From Ceratodon purpureus (lineage: Eukaryota; Streptophyta; Bryopsida; Pseudoditrichales; Ditrichaceae), in assembly GCA_014871385.1 (NCBI GenBank), contig CM026424.1:9153566-9217565 (forward strand): 64,000 nucleotides of DNA. Direction: 5' to 3'. The translations under genes were made by a program, and so were the position numbers. Shown here one piece after another: positions 24,401-35,281 of the stretch. The notes beneath the pieces are model-generated. The model saw only the letters and a list, made by a program, of their open reading frames with translations, did not search any database and was not told the origin of the DNA. The first letter of the stretch is position 1. The number at the start of each line of letters is the position of its first letter.

Positions 24401-25847
24401 AACAATAAAATGGGTTTCAATCTTAGACTCTAATCATCTGGGTTGATGTTCAGTAGCGGGGTTAAATGGGCTCATAAATTATACCTCCATAGCAGTCCTC
24501 TAGCACATAGAGTCCGAGGGATCTTGCCATGGAAATTGTTATCAGACACGTCGAACTGCAAGAGGGAAGAGTTGCTTCCTAAATCAGATGGGATGCTCCC
24601 ATTGAGCTTGTTCATATACAACTTCATATCAGACAACTTCGTCATGTGTAAAACTCCATACGGAATGGGTCCCTCAAGACTATTGTTCTGCAGATGAAGC
24701 ACGGCCAGATTCTCAAGCCTGGCCAATTCTTCAGGAATGACGCCCGTGAGTTGGTTATCCGAAAGATCGAGATCAGTTAACGAGGTCAAGTTGTCGATCT
24801 CTGAAGGGATTTTGCCGGTTAAGTTGTTCTTGTAAAGCTCCAGCCACTTCAGATTCTCCAGGGCCATCAATGAGGAGGGGATGGACCCAATCAGGAGGTT
24901 GTTGGAGATGTCTAAGTACTCCAGGTTTTGTAACTTGCCGAGCCATTCGGGTAACTCTCCTTCAAGGTTACAGCCCGCACACTCCAAGACCTGGAGCTCT
25001 TGAAGCCTGGTGAGAGATTCCGGTAAGGTGTTATTCTTCTGGTCGAAATTATTCCATGACATGACTAGGTGCCGGAGCTTCATCAAATTACCAAGCTCCG
25101 GAGGTACGGCTCCGCTGAGCCCACTTTCCACTACGTCCAGAACTTGGAGCTTGTGAAGGCTACCGATGGAACTGGGCAACTCCCCGGAGAAGAAATTCAA
25201 GGAGAGGTTGAGGTAAAGGAGGTTCTGAAGCGCCGGAGCCCATGTCTCGGCAGGGATGGCGCCGGAGAAGTTGTTGCTGCCGAAATTGAGGTGCTCCAAG
25301 CTGGTGCAGGCGCCGAGCTCCAGGGGAAGAGCACCGGAGAGCTTGTTTTCTTGCAGCTGGAGGGAGGTCAGATTTGGAATTTGGCACAAAGCTGGTAAAC
25401 GAAGCTCTGTCAAGCTGTTTAGATTCATATTTGAAAGATCCACACCTGAATTACAAACTTCTGTTTAGTAAGGTTGATTAAGAAATATCATGTCATAATT
25501 CAACCATAAAAACAGTCACAAAGAAATGAATTATGTTTAGTTATTAAGGTTAATTAAGAAAGATTATGTTATGAAACTATGCAATCAGTCATGAAGAGAT
25601 GAATTCGTTGCATACCGGTGACATAGCCATCAGCAGAGCACTTGACACCGGTCCAATTGCAAGGTCTAGTCTCCGAATCATTGCCACTCTCCCAATTTGC
25701 AAGGAAGTTTTGATCATCGACAACGTATCCTCGAAACTCCAGCAGTAGTTGTGCTTCCGGAACAGCTTGAATGATAGCCTTCTCATTGCTGAACATCAGG
25801 AAGAAGACACAAATCCATAAGCCAATTATGAGTGTTTCATTTCCCAT
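21401..25847 (-). CDS. LRR receptor-like kinase, subfamily XI (HAESA/CEPR-like)
   Basis: Six exons, minus strand: 25847-25616, 25445-24485, 24200-23129, 22636-22445, 22173-21996 and 21753-21401. All introns are GT-AG and phases agree, giving 995 codons plus stop. The protein has a signal peptide, an LRRNT with an NWTGVKC cap, about twenty 24-residue plant LRRs (residues about 75-560), a hydrophobic membrane segment around [20 protein letters not shown], then a kinase domain. The kinase has a glycine-rich loop [10 protein letters not shown], catalytic Lys in [18 protein letters not shown] and APEY, so it should be active. The block [17 protein letters not shown] is typical of class XI kinases that perceive small peptides (HAESA, HSL, CEPR, CLV1/BAM). 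Which clade, and the ligand, cannot be decided here. No disabling change was seen. Intron 2 contains a tandem duplication. Confidence 0.93.
24215..24484. repeat. Imperfect tandem duplication in intron 2 of the receptor kinase
   Basis: A block starting AAATATGATCATCACT recurs 144 bp later (24215 and 24359). Both copies end in GGGTTAAATGGG-CATAAATT. The duplication accounts for most of the 284-bp intron and ends at the donor site. Confidence 0.75.
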
Positions 25848-28218
25848 GTTGCAGATCAGAGAACCAAATTCATTAATCCAATCTTTCTTGCTGTGAGATA
25901 TGGATTGAATTATTCTCTAGTTAAGTGCAACAATGAACTCTGATTAATTGGATTAGACTGTGATGACTCTGAGCTCTGTTTTGTCACTTCACTCTTTCCC
26001 AAATTGTGATGAGAATGTTGGCTATAATTCTGATGGTGTAGAGGTGGAATCTGATATTGCATTGGAATGGTGAGAAATGTGAGATTTAAGGAGGTTGGAA
26101 TGTTGGCATATTTGGAGTGATAATGGGCTGTTTGGGATGATAATTTAGAGTGCAAAAAATGAGTAGTAGGTGGGACAAAGGTGAGGACAATGGGATTGAG
26201 AGAGTTACAGAGCGTTACACACTGATGAGCATGAGCAAGATTTGGTTGTTGTCTTCTTCATACATGGAACACATGTGAATGGGGTACCTCTGGAAATGTT
26301 TTGCCATCCATGTCTCAGGTTTCAAGGTTTCAAAAGGCTCCTCAAAACAATGATCCGGGAGTTTGTTGTAAGTCAGCCAAATGAAAGTGCCAGATTGTCG
26401 ATTTGATTTTCAAGGTTTAGGATTTTTTCTGGTTAGTAACCTAAATCTCACCTAAGTATCTTATGAGTATAGCCAAGTATCACATAAATATCATGCATAA
26501 ATTATTGAATAATCTTATTAAAAAGAGAATAGTAGTTGCATGACCTTTAAAACTTCCCAAACCTTGCCTTAAAACCTTCACTCAATGGCCATGTATAGCA
26601 AATATATTGTTGCTAACAAATTTCCAGATATTAGTGCATGTTTTGTTCATGCCTATCTTGGACCAGAAATGATATTCTTTTTGAAATTTTGGCATCCTAC
26701 ATGGGAAAAAATGATTAAGATAGCAGCACTAGAAACCACCACTTTTGAAGCCTTTTTGTTGTTGAAATGTTGGTGTGCAAATATTACACAAAAATTGGGC
26801 AAAAGTTTTGAATACGGACCAAAACAATTCAATTTTTTTGGAGTTGTATTGGTTTTTAATGAATTTTTGAAGGTCCAAAAATTATAGTTCTAGAAATTAA
26901 TACTAGGAGGTTATTGAACCATGTGCAAGTGTACTAAAAACCAAGTAGGAGCCTTGTTGATTTGGGTAATTTCCATGTAGTCACATGCTACTCCCAATTA
27001 TTGGTGCACCTCAACTACTCCTAGTTGGTCCCAATTAACTACTTTCATTTGTCTAAACTAAATACATATATCTTGGCGCTAGAGATTTTGAAATGGCATG
27101 TTTTGAAGTTTGACCAAGAGCCGTAACTATTGATATAATCCGTTTTCTTTGGTCATGGTTCTTCTTTTATAGTGTAAACCATCCCTTAGAAATAAATCTA
27201 ATGCATAAGTTATATTGTAATGAAGTCACTTCTTCTACATTAAAAATGAAATAAAAACATTTAAGTTATTTTCCACATCAGTGCGAATTGGATATTATGA
27301 AGTATTGTGTAACATTCAATTTAGACTAGATTATGCTTGCACATGACTTGACATTCTATAGTTCATGATTATCACCAAGTGTAAGGCCAATCAATCTATT
27401 TCCGTTCATTTAAAGAATTAATATTATTACTATTTTTTATTTATTTATATATTCTTATATCACATTAGTAAAAGAAAGATTGTTCTTACATATTTTAGAG
27501 CATATATTTTTGACATTATATAAATAAGTTAAGAAACATTTCTAAGATGTCTACTATAGCTATGCCTAATTTGACCATAGAATTTCATGTTTAATTGATG
27601 TACATTCTTGTGAGTATTGTCTATTAATTTCTCAAAAAATTCTTAAAATTGGAAGGGGCTAGAAATAGGCATGGGCCTAAGAAGAGGTTGGCTAACCATA
27701 CACACTAGCCTAGCCACATCTCATATTTTTCAATGGTTACTGTAACACCATAGCAGATTCGCCTCTTAGTAAATGAATATTTACCTTTTTGAAAAAACAA
27801 TGTTTGGCTCTCATAAACTGAGTTTTTCAATTTTTGTTTTTTTAGCAAAAAATCAGTAAAAAGTAACTTAAATGGCTTAGGAATAACAAAATATTGCAAA
27901 AATAAAAAATAAAAAAAATCCTGTTTTAAATTTCTCTTCATAATTTTTATATTTTATATTTTTAGAAATATTTTTGGGGAAACCTGCCATGGTACTACGG
28001 CAGTGGATCATTACCATGCACACTGCAAATTATTGATGCTCCTGGTCCCTCCAGAAGGCTCTGATTCTCCTCTGTAGTTTCCATAATTTATGCAATTTTT
28101 TTTATTTATTTATTTTTGAAGCAAATGAACGAGATTCATTGCAAGGAAAGGAAAAGAAACATAAAGGCCCTCATCGGACAATTTATGCAAAATTACAACA
28201 ATACCCAGTGGGATGTCT
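25848..28218. other. Receptor kinase upstream region and intergenic DNA
   Basis: 25848-26250 is the presumed promoter and leader of the receptor kinase; no convincing TATA box was fixed. The rest has only short ORFs (such as 26585-26887) without a known domain. It contains a short TIR element at 27737-28003. Confidence 0.4.
27737..28003. mobile_element. Short TIR element (MITE family B), copy 1
   Basis: Left end TACTGTAACACCATAGCAG; the complement of the right end reads TGCCGTAGTACCATGGCAGG. These form an imperfect terminal inverted repeat of about 25 bp around a 267-bp AT-rich non-coding core. The same ends occur at 35015-35281, 37580-37862 and 38988-39246. Superfamily is unknown. Confidence 0.55.
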
Positions 28219-28400
28219 TTTTATTGTTCCCTGCACCGTACCTTACTTTGAAATTAGCAACTGTTGATTTTTAAAAACAAATTCAATAACTTTGCTTTCT
28301 CTGATTTCTCGGGAGAATTGCACATGCCTTGCAATTTTATTGTTCCCTGCACCGTACCTTACTTTGAAATTAGCAACTGTTGATTTTTAAAAACAAATTC
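28219..28400. repeat. A-B-A duplication scar (66-bp repeat around 55-bp filler)
   Basis: A 66-bp block occurs at 28219-28284 and again at 28335-28400. The sequence between and overlapping them (28282-28336) is an exact 55-bp copy of 32338-32392, 4 kb away beyond the LRR gene. The blocks overlap by 3 nt (TTC) and 2 nt (TT) at the junctions, which fits templated filler during break repair. Confidence 0.85.
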
Positions 28401-28470
28401 CAGTGACGACCTAAGTCGGATCTGGTTTAGCATGGCTGGGAGGGTCGTTCGTCAACATGACAATTATTTC

Positions 28471-28580
28471 GTCACCCACGACAGTTCCATTTCGGCCCCC
28501 ATGACAGTTCCATTTCGGCCCCCACGACAGTTCCATTTCGTCACCCACGACAGTTCCATTTCGTCACCCACGACAGTTCC
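28471..28580. repeat. 23-bp minisatellite, five units
   Basis: GACAGTTCC recurs at 28480, 28503, 28526, 28549 and 28572 with ATTTCG and a C-rich spacer between. Unit length is constant at 23 bp and only the spacer varies. It lies upstream of the LRR gene. Confidence 0.9.
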
Positions 28581-28825
28581 AACATTGTTCCCGATACTTG
28601 GGTTCCCAGTAATCGCGTTCCCGGCGTTCCGACGTTCCCGGTAGCGATTCACTTACACCGTTGCGGAATCTGCGTTTTAATGGAAGAGTGAGCGGGAGTT
28701 ATATACCGAGGGAGTGTCGTTTGGTGTGCAATTGTTGTGGGTTATACATGCTACTGCTGCAAGTCGTCTTTGAATGCGGGAGTGAGGGGTTATTGAGGGC
28801 TTTTTGGTGTTTGGTAGGTGCGGCT

Positions 28826-28893
28826 ATGTGCTCGAGCTTGGGGATGGAGCCGGAGGAGTTTGTTTCCAAATGGGAGCTCTTTTACCTTAATCT
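28826..28893 (+). other. Candidate first exon of the LRR gene
   Basis: ATG at 28826 opens a short frame ending at a perfect GTGAGT donor (28894). The residues EEFVSKWELFYLN faintly recall the N-terminal region of DNA polymerase alpha subunit B. If spliced to 28938 the frame continues into the transit-like exon. It is otherwise an unrelated fragment; the evidence is weak either way. Confidence 0.25.
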
Positions 28894-28937
28894 GTGAGTC
28901 TTCTGGGCGGATGCTCTGTCAATGAGTTTTTTCCTAG

Positions 28938-31900
28938 CCGGCGAGGGCGGAGTGCTTCCCTTGCCAATGCACGCGCGAGTTGCCTACATGGGAGGGCGGT
29001 TGCATTACCGTCGAAGCTATGGCGGCGTGCTTTTGAAGGCAAGGAGCGACTCGGGAGTTCGTTGACTGTAAACGCGTCTACGACTTCAGTGCAAGGTATG
29101 TGCCATGGCTGAATTTTGGATCATTTGGGCTTTTCTGAGGCGTTAATTTCTGTGTTTCCCTATTCAATTTTAATTCTGCTTCTCCAAGTGTGCTTTATCT
29201 TCATGACCTAAAATCTTTAATTTTTCTCTAGAACAGAGGCACAGCTCTGAACATCCAGTAAAATTAGGCATTCATTACTCAAGCGAAAATGTTTAATTCA
29301 TCTGTATTGGAGGTTGTTGAAATGAGGAAAATGATTCTGTGGCTGCTGATGTGAAGCGTAAATGTGGGCCTGGAGATCATTGCAGTTCTGGATGCAGATT
29401 TAGAGGCTCGTATCTCTTTAGCAGTTAGCACTGGTCGACTGGATCTCAGTGAATGTGGTATGTTCTCATTTCCTTAGCATTACATTGTGACACTTGACTT
29501 TATATTTTTCATTTCTTAAAAACTCCCAATGTGTGAATTCACAATTATGTGATCCCTTGAAAACCACAGTTTTGTGTTGAGAAAAGAGGTCATATAGTAT
29601 CTAAGTGTCAGTGTCACTGGGATAGTGACCTCAAATAGTATTGCTCATATATGGAAAAAAAATTATCGTTTATCTATTTCTGTAGGACTTCAAGAGGTGC
29701 CTCCACGGGTATTCGAAATATCGGATCTTGTTGATCTCTCCCTCGCGGGTAATAGAATTACCTCTTTGCCAGAGGACATCAAGAACCTGCGAGCTGTATG
29801 ATTCTCCTCTCTCTATCTACGACTATTTCGCTTCTCAGTTGGCTTTCTGGTTCGAAACATTCACCTTCACGGACCATATCAGCAGTCACTGAATTGGTAC
29901 CATGGCAAGAGGGTGCATGACGGTTTAGCTTCTTATGCAAAATGTTTAGAGGCCACATGACCCTGCCAGTCGATCGCTTGCGCTTCTTGCAAGTCCTTGC
30001 TATTTTCTCCTACTGTTATAATAACAAAGTGTGTGCAATTAATCCATGGCATCTCCCATTTTACGTTAGCCACATGCCGACATAGGAGATGAAATTCCTC
30101 CACTATCCGTCTTGTACACTGCTTTGAATTATCTGCCTGCGCTGTAATCGAGAGCAGCTGCGCAGGTTGGGTCTAGCAGGCAATTTGTTGCAAGAGCTGC
30201 CAGAGGGAATCGGCAATTTACAACAACTTGAGGGGCTTTGGCTTCATGGAAATGTTCTTCAGTCCTTGCCACCCCAGGTTTGTAGCCGTGGCTCTACTTT
30301 CTAGAAATCTGCATAATTAATACAGGCGCTGAATCAGTAAGCAACATCCGTAGTCGTCAACCGGTATTTAACACAGATGTTTTTTGAGAAAGTGTTAGCG
30401 TCGGTAGGACTTTGAAGGAGCTTATCTTTCCGACCTTACAATGTGTTCAAATCGATGATGCATGACAACAGATAGGAGACCTGCGACAGCTGCGCATGCT
30501 TGCACTTGCAGGCAACAAGCTAGCTCAACTTCCAGAGTCTATATCCGGCCTCACTAATCTCCAAGTACGTTTTAGGAACTTTGTCTTTGTGCCCATAATA
30601 ACCAATGCTCTTAACGAGGCTGCATTTGTATCAGTTGGGAAATTTGCTTGGCGATTTTTGACGTACGAGAGTGTTTTAATTTTAGTCTAAACTTATCGGT
30701 TTGCGATCTCACTTGATTTTTCCTGCATTAGGTTCTCTCAGTTGCGGGTAACAAATTATGCGAGTTACCATCTGGTAGGTTTTCTAATTTTCTAGTCTTC
30801 TTTTCACCACTTGCTAGAAGAGTCATTTTGCTCTACTGAAGGAATTGTGTGTTCAAGAGAAATGAAGGTTTTAAGCCGTGCACCACCCAACTTCCAGTAC
30901 CTGTAATTTATTTATTTTTTGTGCTGCTGAGGTTGCCAGAATCTTCTAAGTCGAAATCTTAGAAATCAAATTCTGATCGTACAGGCATTGGGAACTTGAA
31001 GGCATTAACTGTTCTCGCAGCATATGGGAATGCCCTCCGTTGTCTTCCTGAGAGCTTGACAAAGCTTGCATCCTTACGAGACCTTTGGCTTCAGGTTTGT
31101 TGATATTGCCAGCAGAAGTTTTTGACGGAGCATGCTTACTTTATCATTTGTCTGAAGCACCTCTGTTTGTTCCAAGACTGATGTGTAATGCACCACTCGT
31201 TGTGTCATGTCCATCTTGCCCTTCTTTTATCTAACCATTTGAGCTTTGTGACCTGCGGAGTGTAGCTCTTTGAGACCTTTTAGGAAATCAACATGGACCT
31301 ACTCTACTTAAGTTCTGAAAAAAGTCCATCCGCAGTTCAAATTATTGACAAGTGTTATTTCAGGGGAATGAACTTGAAGTGCTTCCGGAATCATGGGGAG
31401 CAATGTGCTCATTGAAGCAGTTCTCTCTGGCTGACAACCGACTTGAAGTATTGCCTGAATCCATTGCGGAACTTCAATCGCTGGAGACCCTTTGGATGTG
31501 AGTGAATAGATTCTCATTATGCCTAATGCTAATCATGTGAAACGAACTCACTGCATCTGCTGCTCTTTAGAAGCATTTGTGCTTAAATTAGCAGTTGTAA
31601 AAACGGGGATATCACGTTAGTATCCGACGGCACATCCTAATATTTCTGACCATTTGTCATTGTTCAAATGGTCAGAAATATTAGGATCCAGTACAAGCAG
31701 GATTTGGAAGGTTCTAACTTGATGTTTGAATATGATCTTTTAACCGTCAGATATTGCAACAAGCTTAAGAATATACCCAGGAGTCTTGCGACAATGAAGA
31801 AGCTTCAATACGTATGGGCAGAGGTAGGCAGCTGTCGTCCAGTGAACCGTCTCCCTAGTTTGCATTTCGATTTGCAAGTTCTTACTTCATTAGCGGACAG

Positions 31901-32048
31901 TGGACTAATCCCACCTTGTAGTAATATTCTGGATTCGCATAATCATTCTTGTCATAAATTTAACTGGAGGTTAGAACTGCCTTTGACTCCAGGCATGAGT
32001 GATGAAACCTTTGTTGAGAACCGTGAGACCTCCCCGACGCAGGCATAA
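28938..32048 (+). CDS. Short-exon leucine-rich repeat protein, possibly plastid-targeted
   Basis: Exons with consistent GT-AG sites and phases: 29398-29457, 29686-29795, 30158-30277, 30472-30564, 30732-30774, 30985-31094, 31364-31497 and 31751-32048. A preceding exon ending at 29095 joins in frame to 29398. The core encodes about ten 23-residue intracellular-type LRRs (LxxLxLxxNxLxxLPxxIxxL), as in Ras-group/PIRL or SHOC2-like proteins, and most introns fall at LRR boundaries. The upstream exon is rich in Ala/Ser/Arg and resembles a plastid transit peptide, but has no in-frame ATG. Its frame could be reached from ATG 28826 through a GTGAGT...CTAG intron of only 44 nt (28894-28937). The 5' end is therefore uncertain. 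The last 80 residues after KKLQYVWAE are not LRR and may reflect a retained intron. Confidence 0.7.
31634..31687. repeat. Perfect 23-bp hairpin with 8-nt loop in an LRR-gene intron
   Basis: 31634-31656 is the exact reverse complement of 31665-31687, with TCATTGTT between. It lies in the last intron of the LRR gene. Confidence 0.95.
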
Positions 32049-32337
32049 CAACTTTGATCTGCAGAATCCACAACACTGTACTGTTCCGTCGTGCAATTTG
32101 CTATGTTTGGCTCCATCCATGCACCTCGCCACTTAATAATGAGAACGACGGATTGGAGGTGTTGCGACTTTCGGGATAAGGTGTCGCAGAGGCAGTGAGC
32201 AAGAGGCTTGCCATGTTAGTTGTAGCTCTGATGTTACTTTTGGAATCGAACTTTTGCAATTTTGTTTTTCAATTATGTACAAATGTATCATAAGATATCA
32301 ATCGTCACTGGTAATGCGAAGAGTAGCGAAGCCCTAG

Positions 32338-32392
32338 TTCAATAACTTTGCTTTCTCTGATTTCTCGGGAGAATTGCACATGCCTTGCAATT
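32338..32392. repeat. Donor copy of the 55-bp filler block
   Basis: Exact match to 28282-28336, same orientation. It is located just downstream of the LRR gene, in its probable 3' UTR or flank. Confidence 0.9.
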
Positions 32393-33296
32393 CAAGATTC
32401 ATCCTCTGAGGCAACCGTAAATTAATATTAAGAAAGGTATGGGGTGATGTTCAGTTTTCAGATGTTAGCTTCTAATCCACTTCTTAGGCTGTGTGATTAG
32501 CAATAGCCTGTCAAGCGCTACTAGACATGGTGGTCAGTTTCATGTCTTCTCAACGAGCCCAATGCAAAATATGCCTGACACTAGACAAGTAAACAATCAC
32601 CGATTTGGCCCACAAAGACTGGGTCTTAGCAAACTTGGACGCTTCCTTCCAAGCGGCGGTTCCCATATCTGCAAAATAAACTTTTGTGATGGAATGACAA
32701 ATAGTACGACATCCCTTCATGACGCAAAATAGACCTCTGGCTATGTAACCTCCTTTTCACACAATTACGCTAACTTCCAAGCTAATTAGCATCTCGCACG
32801 AGTTACTGCTAATCTTGTTTGGCTATTTTAGAAGCTTCAGGAACAATCATAATCTTGCAGTACTCTGGAGTCTGGACAGTGGACCATACTGCTTTCCTAC
32901 AACACTAAGGGGGCCAGTTCACATCAAAAAACTTGGGCTCAAGCGCAAAGATGCAAGACTGTGGTACCTTGTTCTTGGATAGCATTGTAAGCGGGGTACA
33001 ATCCTTGATATGAGGGAGTTACAAGTGAGTAGTGTCCTGAAATTTTGGTGAAATTTTGTATAAACGGGCCACAACGCATAGTAAAATAATGACAATAATA
33101 AAAAAACACTAAAGTGTTTTTTTTTTAATTTTAATTTTTTTTTTAAATTAAACATATTGAATAGAGATATCCTCCATTTTAACCCCTAAAAATAGTTTAA
33201 TTTGGGTTTCAAAAATTAAAGAACCAAAGTTTCAAGTTAGGCTTAAGGAATACAAAGCTATTATAAGGTTCCTATTTGGAATGGGTTGGAGCTTAA
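32393..33296. other. Intergenic stretch, nothing firm
   Basis: A 79-codon ORF at 32493-32732 has no recognised domain. A second TTAACCCCTAAAAATAG-like end occurs at 33179-33195 next to the element at 33297 and may be a fragment of the same family. Confidence 0.4.
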
Positions 33297-34217
33297 CCCC
33301 TAAAAATCTAGTTGGTTTTGGAGGCTCCAAAACCCAAAACAACCATTTTTTACCACCTTGTGGGAACGACGGTTTGGACCAAAAAACATTTCTTTCTTTA
33401 GACATCCAACCATAAGATCTTGTACTTTACCCTCTTTAGAAGTACTAATAAAAATTTTAGCTGTTGGATGTTTACCATCTTAGAAATTATAACATTCAAA
33501 GTTGTAGCAAAACTTTTTTTGGGGATTGCTCGAATGACATAGTCAAAATGGTGCAAAGGGAGAGTTGAAGATTTTTACCCCAAACAATTTGCTCATATTT
33601 TTTTCCATGTAGGTAATCAAGGTAGGTGCCTCCATGCAAACTTTAACAACTCATTCCTTTTTTAGGACCTTCATAAAAATAAAAATAAAATCTAGAAGCA
33701 GGTCTAAAAATGTTGATATAGTAAAACATGTATGACGTTACGTATACTTGGTTTTAGAAAAATCTAAACGGTGGTTAGGTGCCTTTATATTTTATTTTTT
33801 TTGGGCGAAATTATTTTTGAAAAGTTTCAAAATCTCAAATTTTGACAAATTTTGAAAGAAATAATTCAAAAATTTGAAGTTTGTCTTTGTAATTTTTGAA
33901 GGCTGCCCTTATAAAATTGGTATGTTTTTTGACTTGGGTCTCTTTGGAATTTGAGTGGTGATTTGGTTATGAACATATTTCAAGATTTTTTTTAAAAAAA
34001 ACCTAATTTTAAGCTGCCCGTTTTGGACTTGAAACCTAAAATTTCTAGATGAAGGTCTTAAAATTGGAATTTGGCTTTGAAAATTTTACCACATACACTT
34101 TGCAATATAGGGAGCATCCAGTAAAAAGCTTAGGCAAAAATATATTAATTGTAACCCCTTCATCTTGGCTGCCCAAATTTGCAAAAGGTCGTTTTGGCTT
34201 TCCTTGATTTTTAGGGA
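33297..34217. mobile_element. TTAA-flanked non-autonomous DNA element, copy 4
   Basis: TTAA lies at 33293-33296 and 34218-34221. Left end CCCCTAAAAATC; complement of the right end TCCCTAAAAATC, an 11 of 12 match. At 921 bp it has no coding capacity. It shares the terminal CCCCTAAA and size class with the copies at 3584 and 14841, but the internal sequence looks diverged. Confidence 0.5.
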
Positions 34218-35014
34218 TTAAGGAAGATATGATTCTTGGTAACTCACATCACTCTGAACAGGATGACATCAAAATTCAGATTGATGTTACTTCCCACTTT
34301 ACACGCGGTTTGGGGCTGGTCGGATTGCTCAGGAATTCTACCTCCAATTGCGGCCTCAGTTCTAGCCCAAGTTGGGGGTTTCGGCTAGGTTAAACCTTGT
34401 CCCAATTGCATCACCAAGGCCCAAACATTTTGACACCACATAGTGCCACGTAACGATAAGATAAATTGAAGTTCCGATTAGGCCCTAGTATAAAGTCTTT
34501 GGGCCCAATTTGAAAAAAATCAAGCAATCCTATTGGTTGAAATTTGAAGAGTTTGGGCCGTTCTTCAATCCAGCCCCAAGTATAATCCGGCCCCAAGTTT
34601 TTTGGTAATTTTTGGGGGCAATGTTGTGGTTTGTCTCAGTACAATTTTACGTAGGTTTCATATTGCAGCTGGTTGAGGGCTGGGGGTAATGGCCATAACT
34701 CTGTATGTCAGAAAAGTTAACAAGTACTACATATTTGCTCTCAAGTGTGGTTACTTTGCACAAGCACAGTCATAAGTTTCAAATTCAATGTATTATTGAG
34801 AGTAATACTTGTACCTTTGAGACCTGGATTACTAGTAGTATGTACTGTTTGTCATGAAAAATTAAATCAAATCTCATATTAAAATCTGCCACCGGTAACA
34901 AGGTACTAGAAGTAAATACCTGTTATATTCAAACTTGCATATACATGTATACAAAAGTTGCGCCCAGTGTACTCTTCCTAGCCACACTTTCAATTCTACT
35001 CAGTGTGGAACACA

Positions 35015-35281
35015 ATATCCTAAGTTGATAGCAGGTTGTTCACCTTTGAACGAAAGTTTATTTTTTTGGGAAAACAAGGTTTATCTCCCTAAAATTTAAT
35101 TTTCAGTGTTAAAATTTATAAATCACTAAAAATAATCTTAGATGGATTTAAAATAGAAAAATAGCACATAAAATATTTTCTCATATTTTCAATTAGGCAT
35201 TCCTAAAATTTCCATTCTTTCTTTTCTCTTTTTCTTATTTAGAATTATTTATGGACAAACCTGTGAACGACGTACGGTACT
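35015..35281. mobile_element. Short TIR element (MITE family B), copy 2
   Basis: Left end contains TAAGTTGATAGCAGGTTGTTC; the right end is the complement of GTACCGTACGTCGTTCACAGG. About 265 bp. An internal AGATGGATTTAAAATAGAAA block is shared with 6120-6150 and in part with 35820-35845. Confidence 0.5.

Noticed and set aside
31634-31687. MicroRNA precursor
   Set aside because: A stem of only 23 bp with an 8-nt loop is shorter than plant precursors, and a perfect stem without flanking pairing is atypical.
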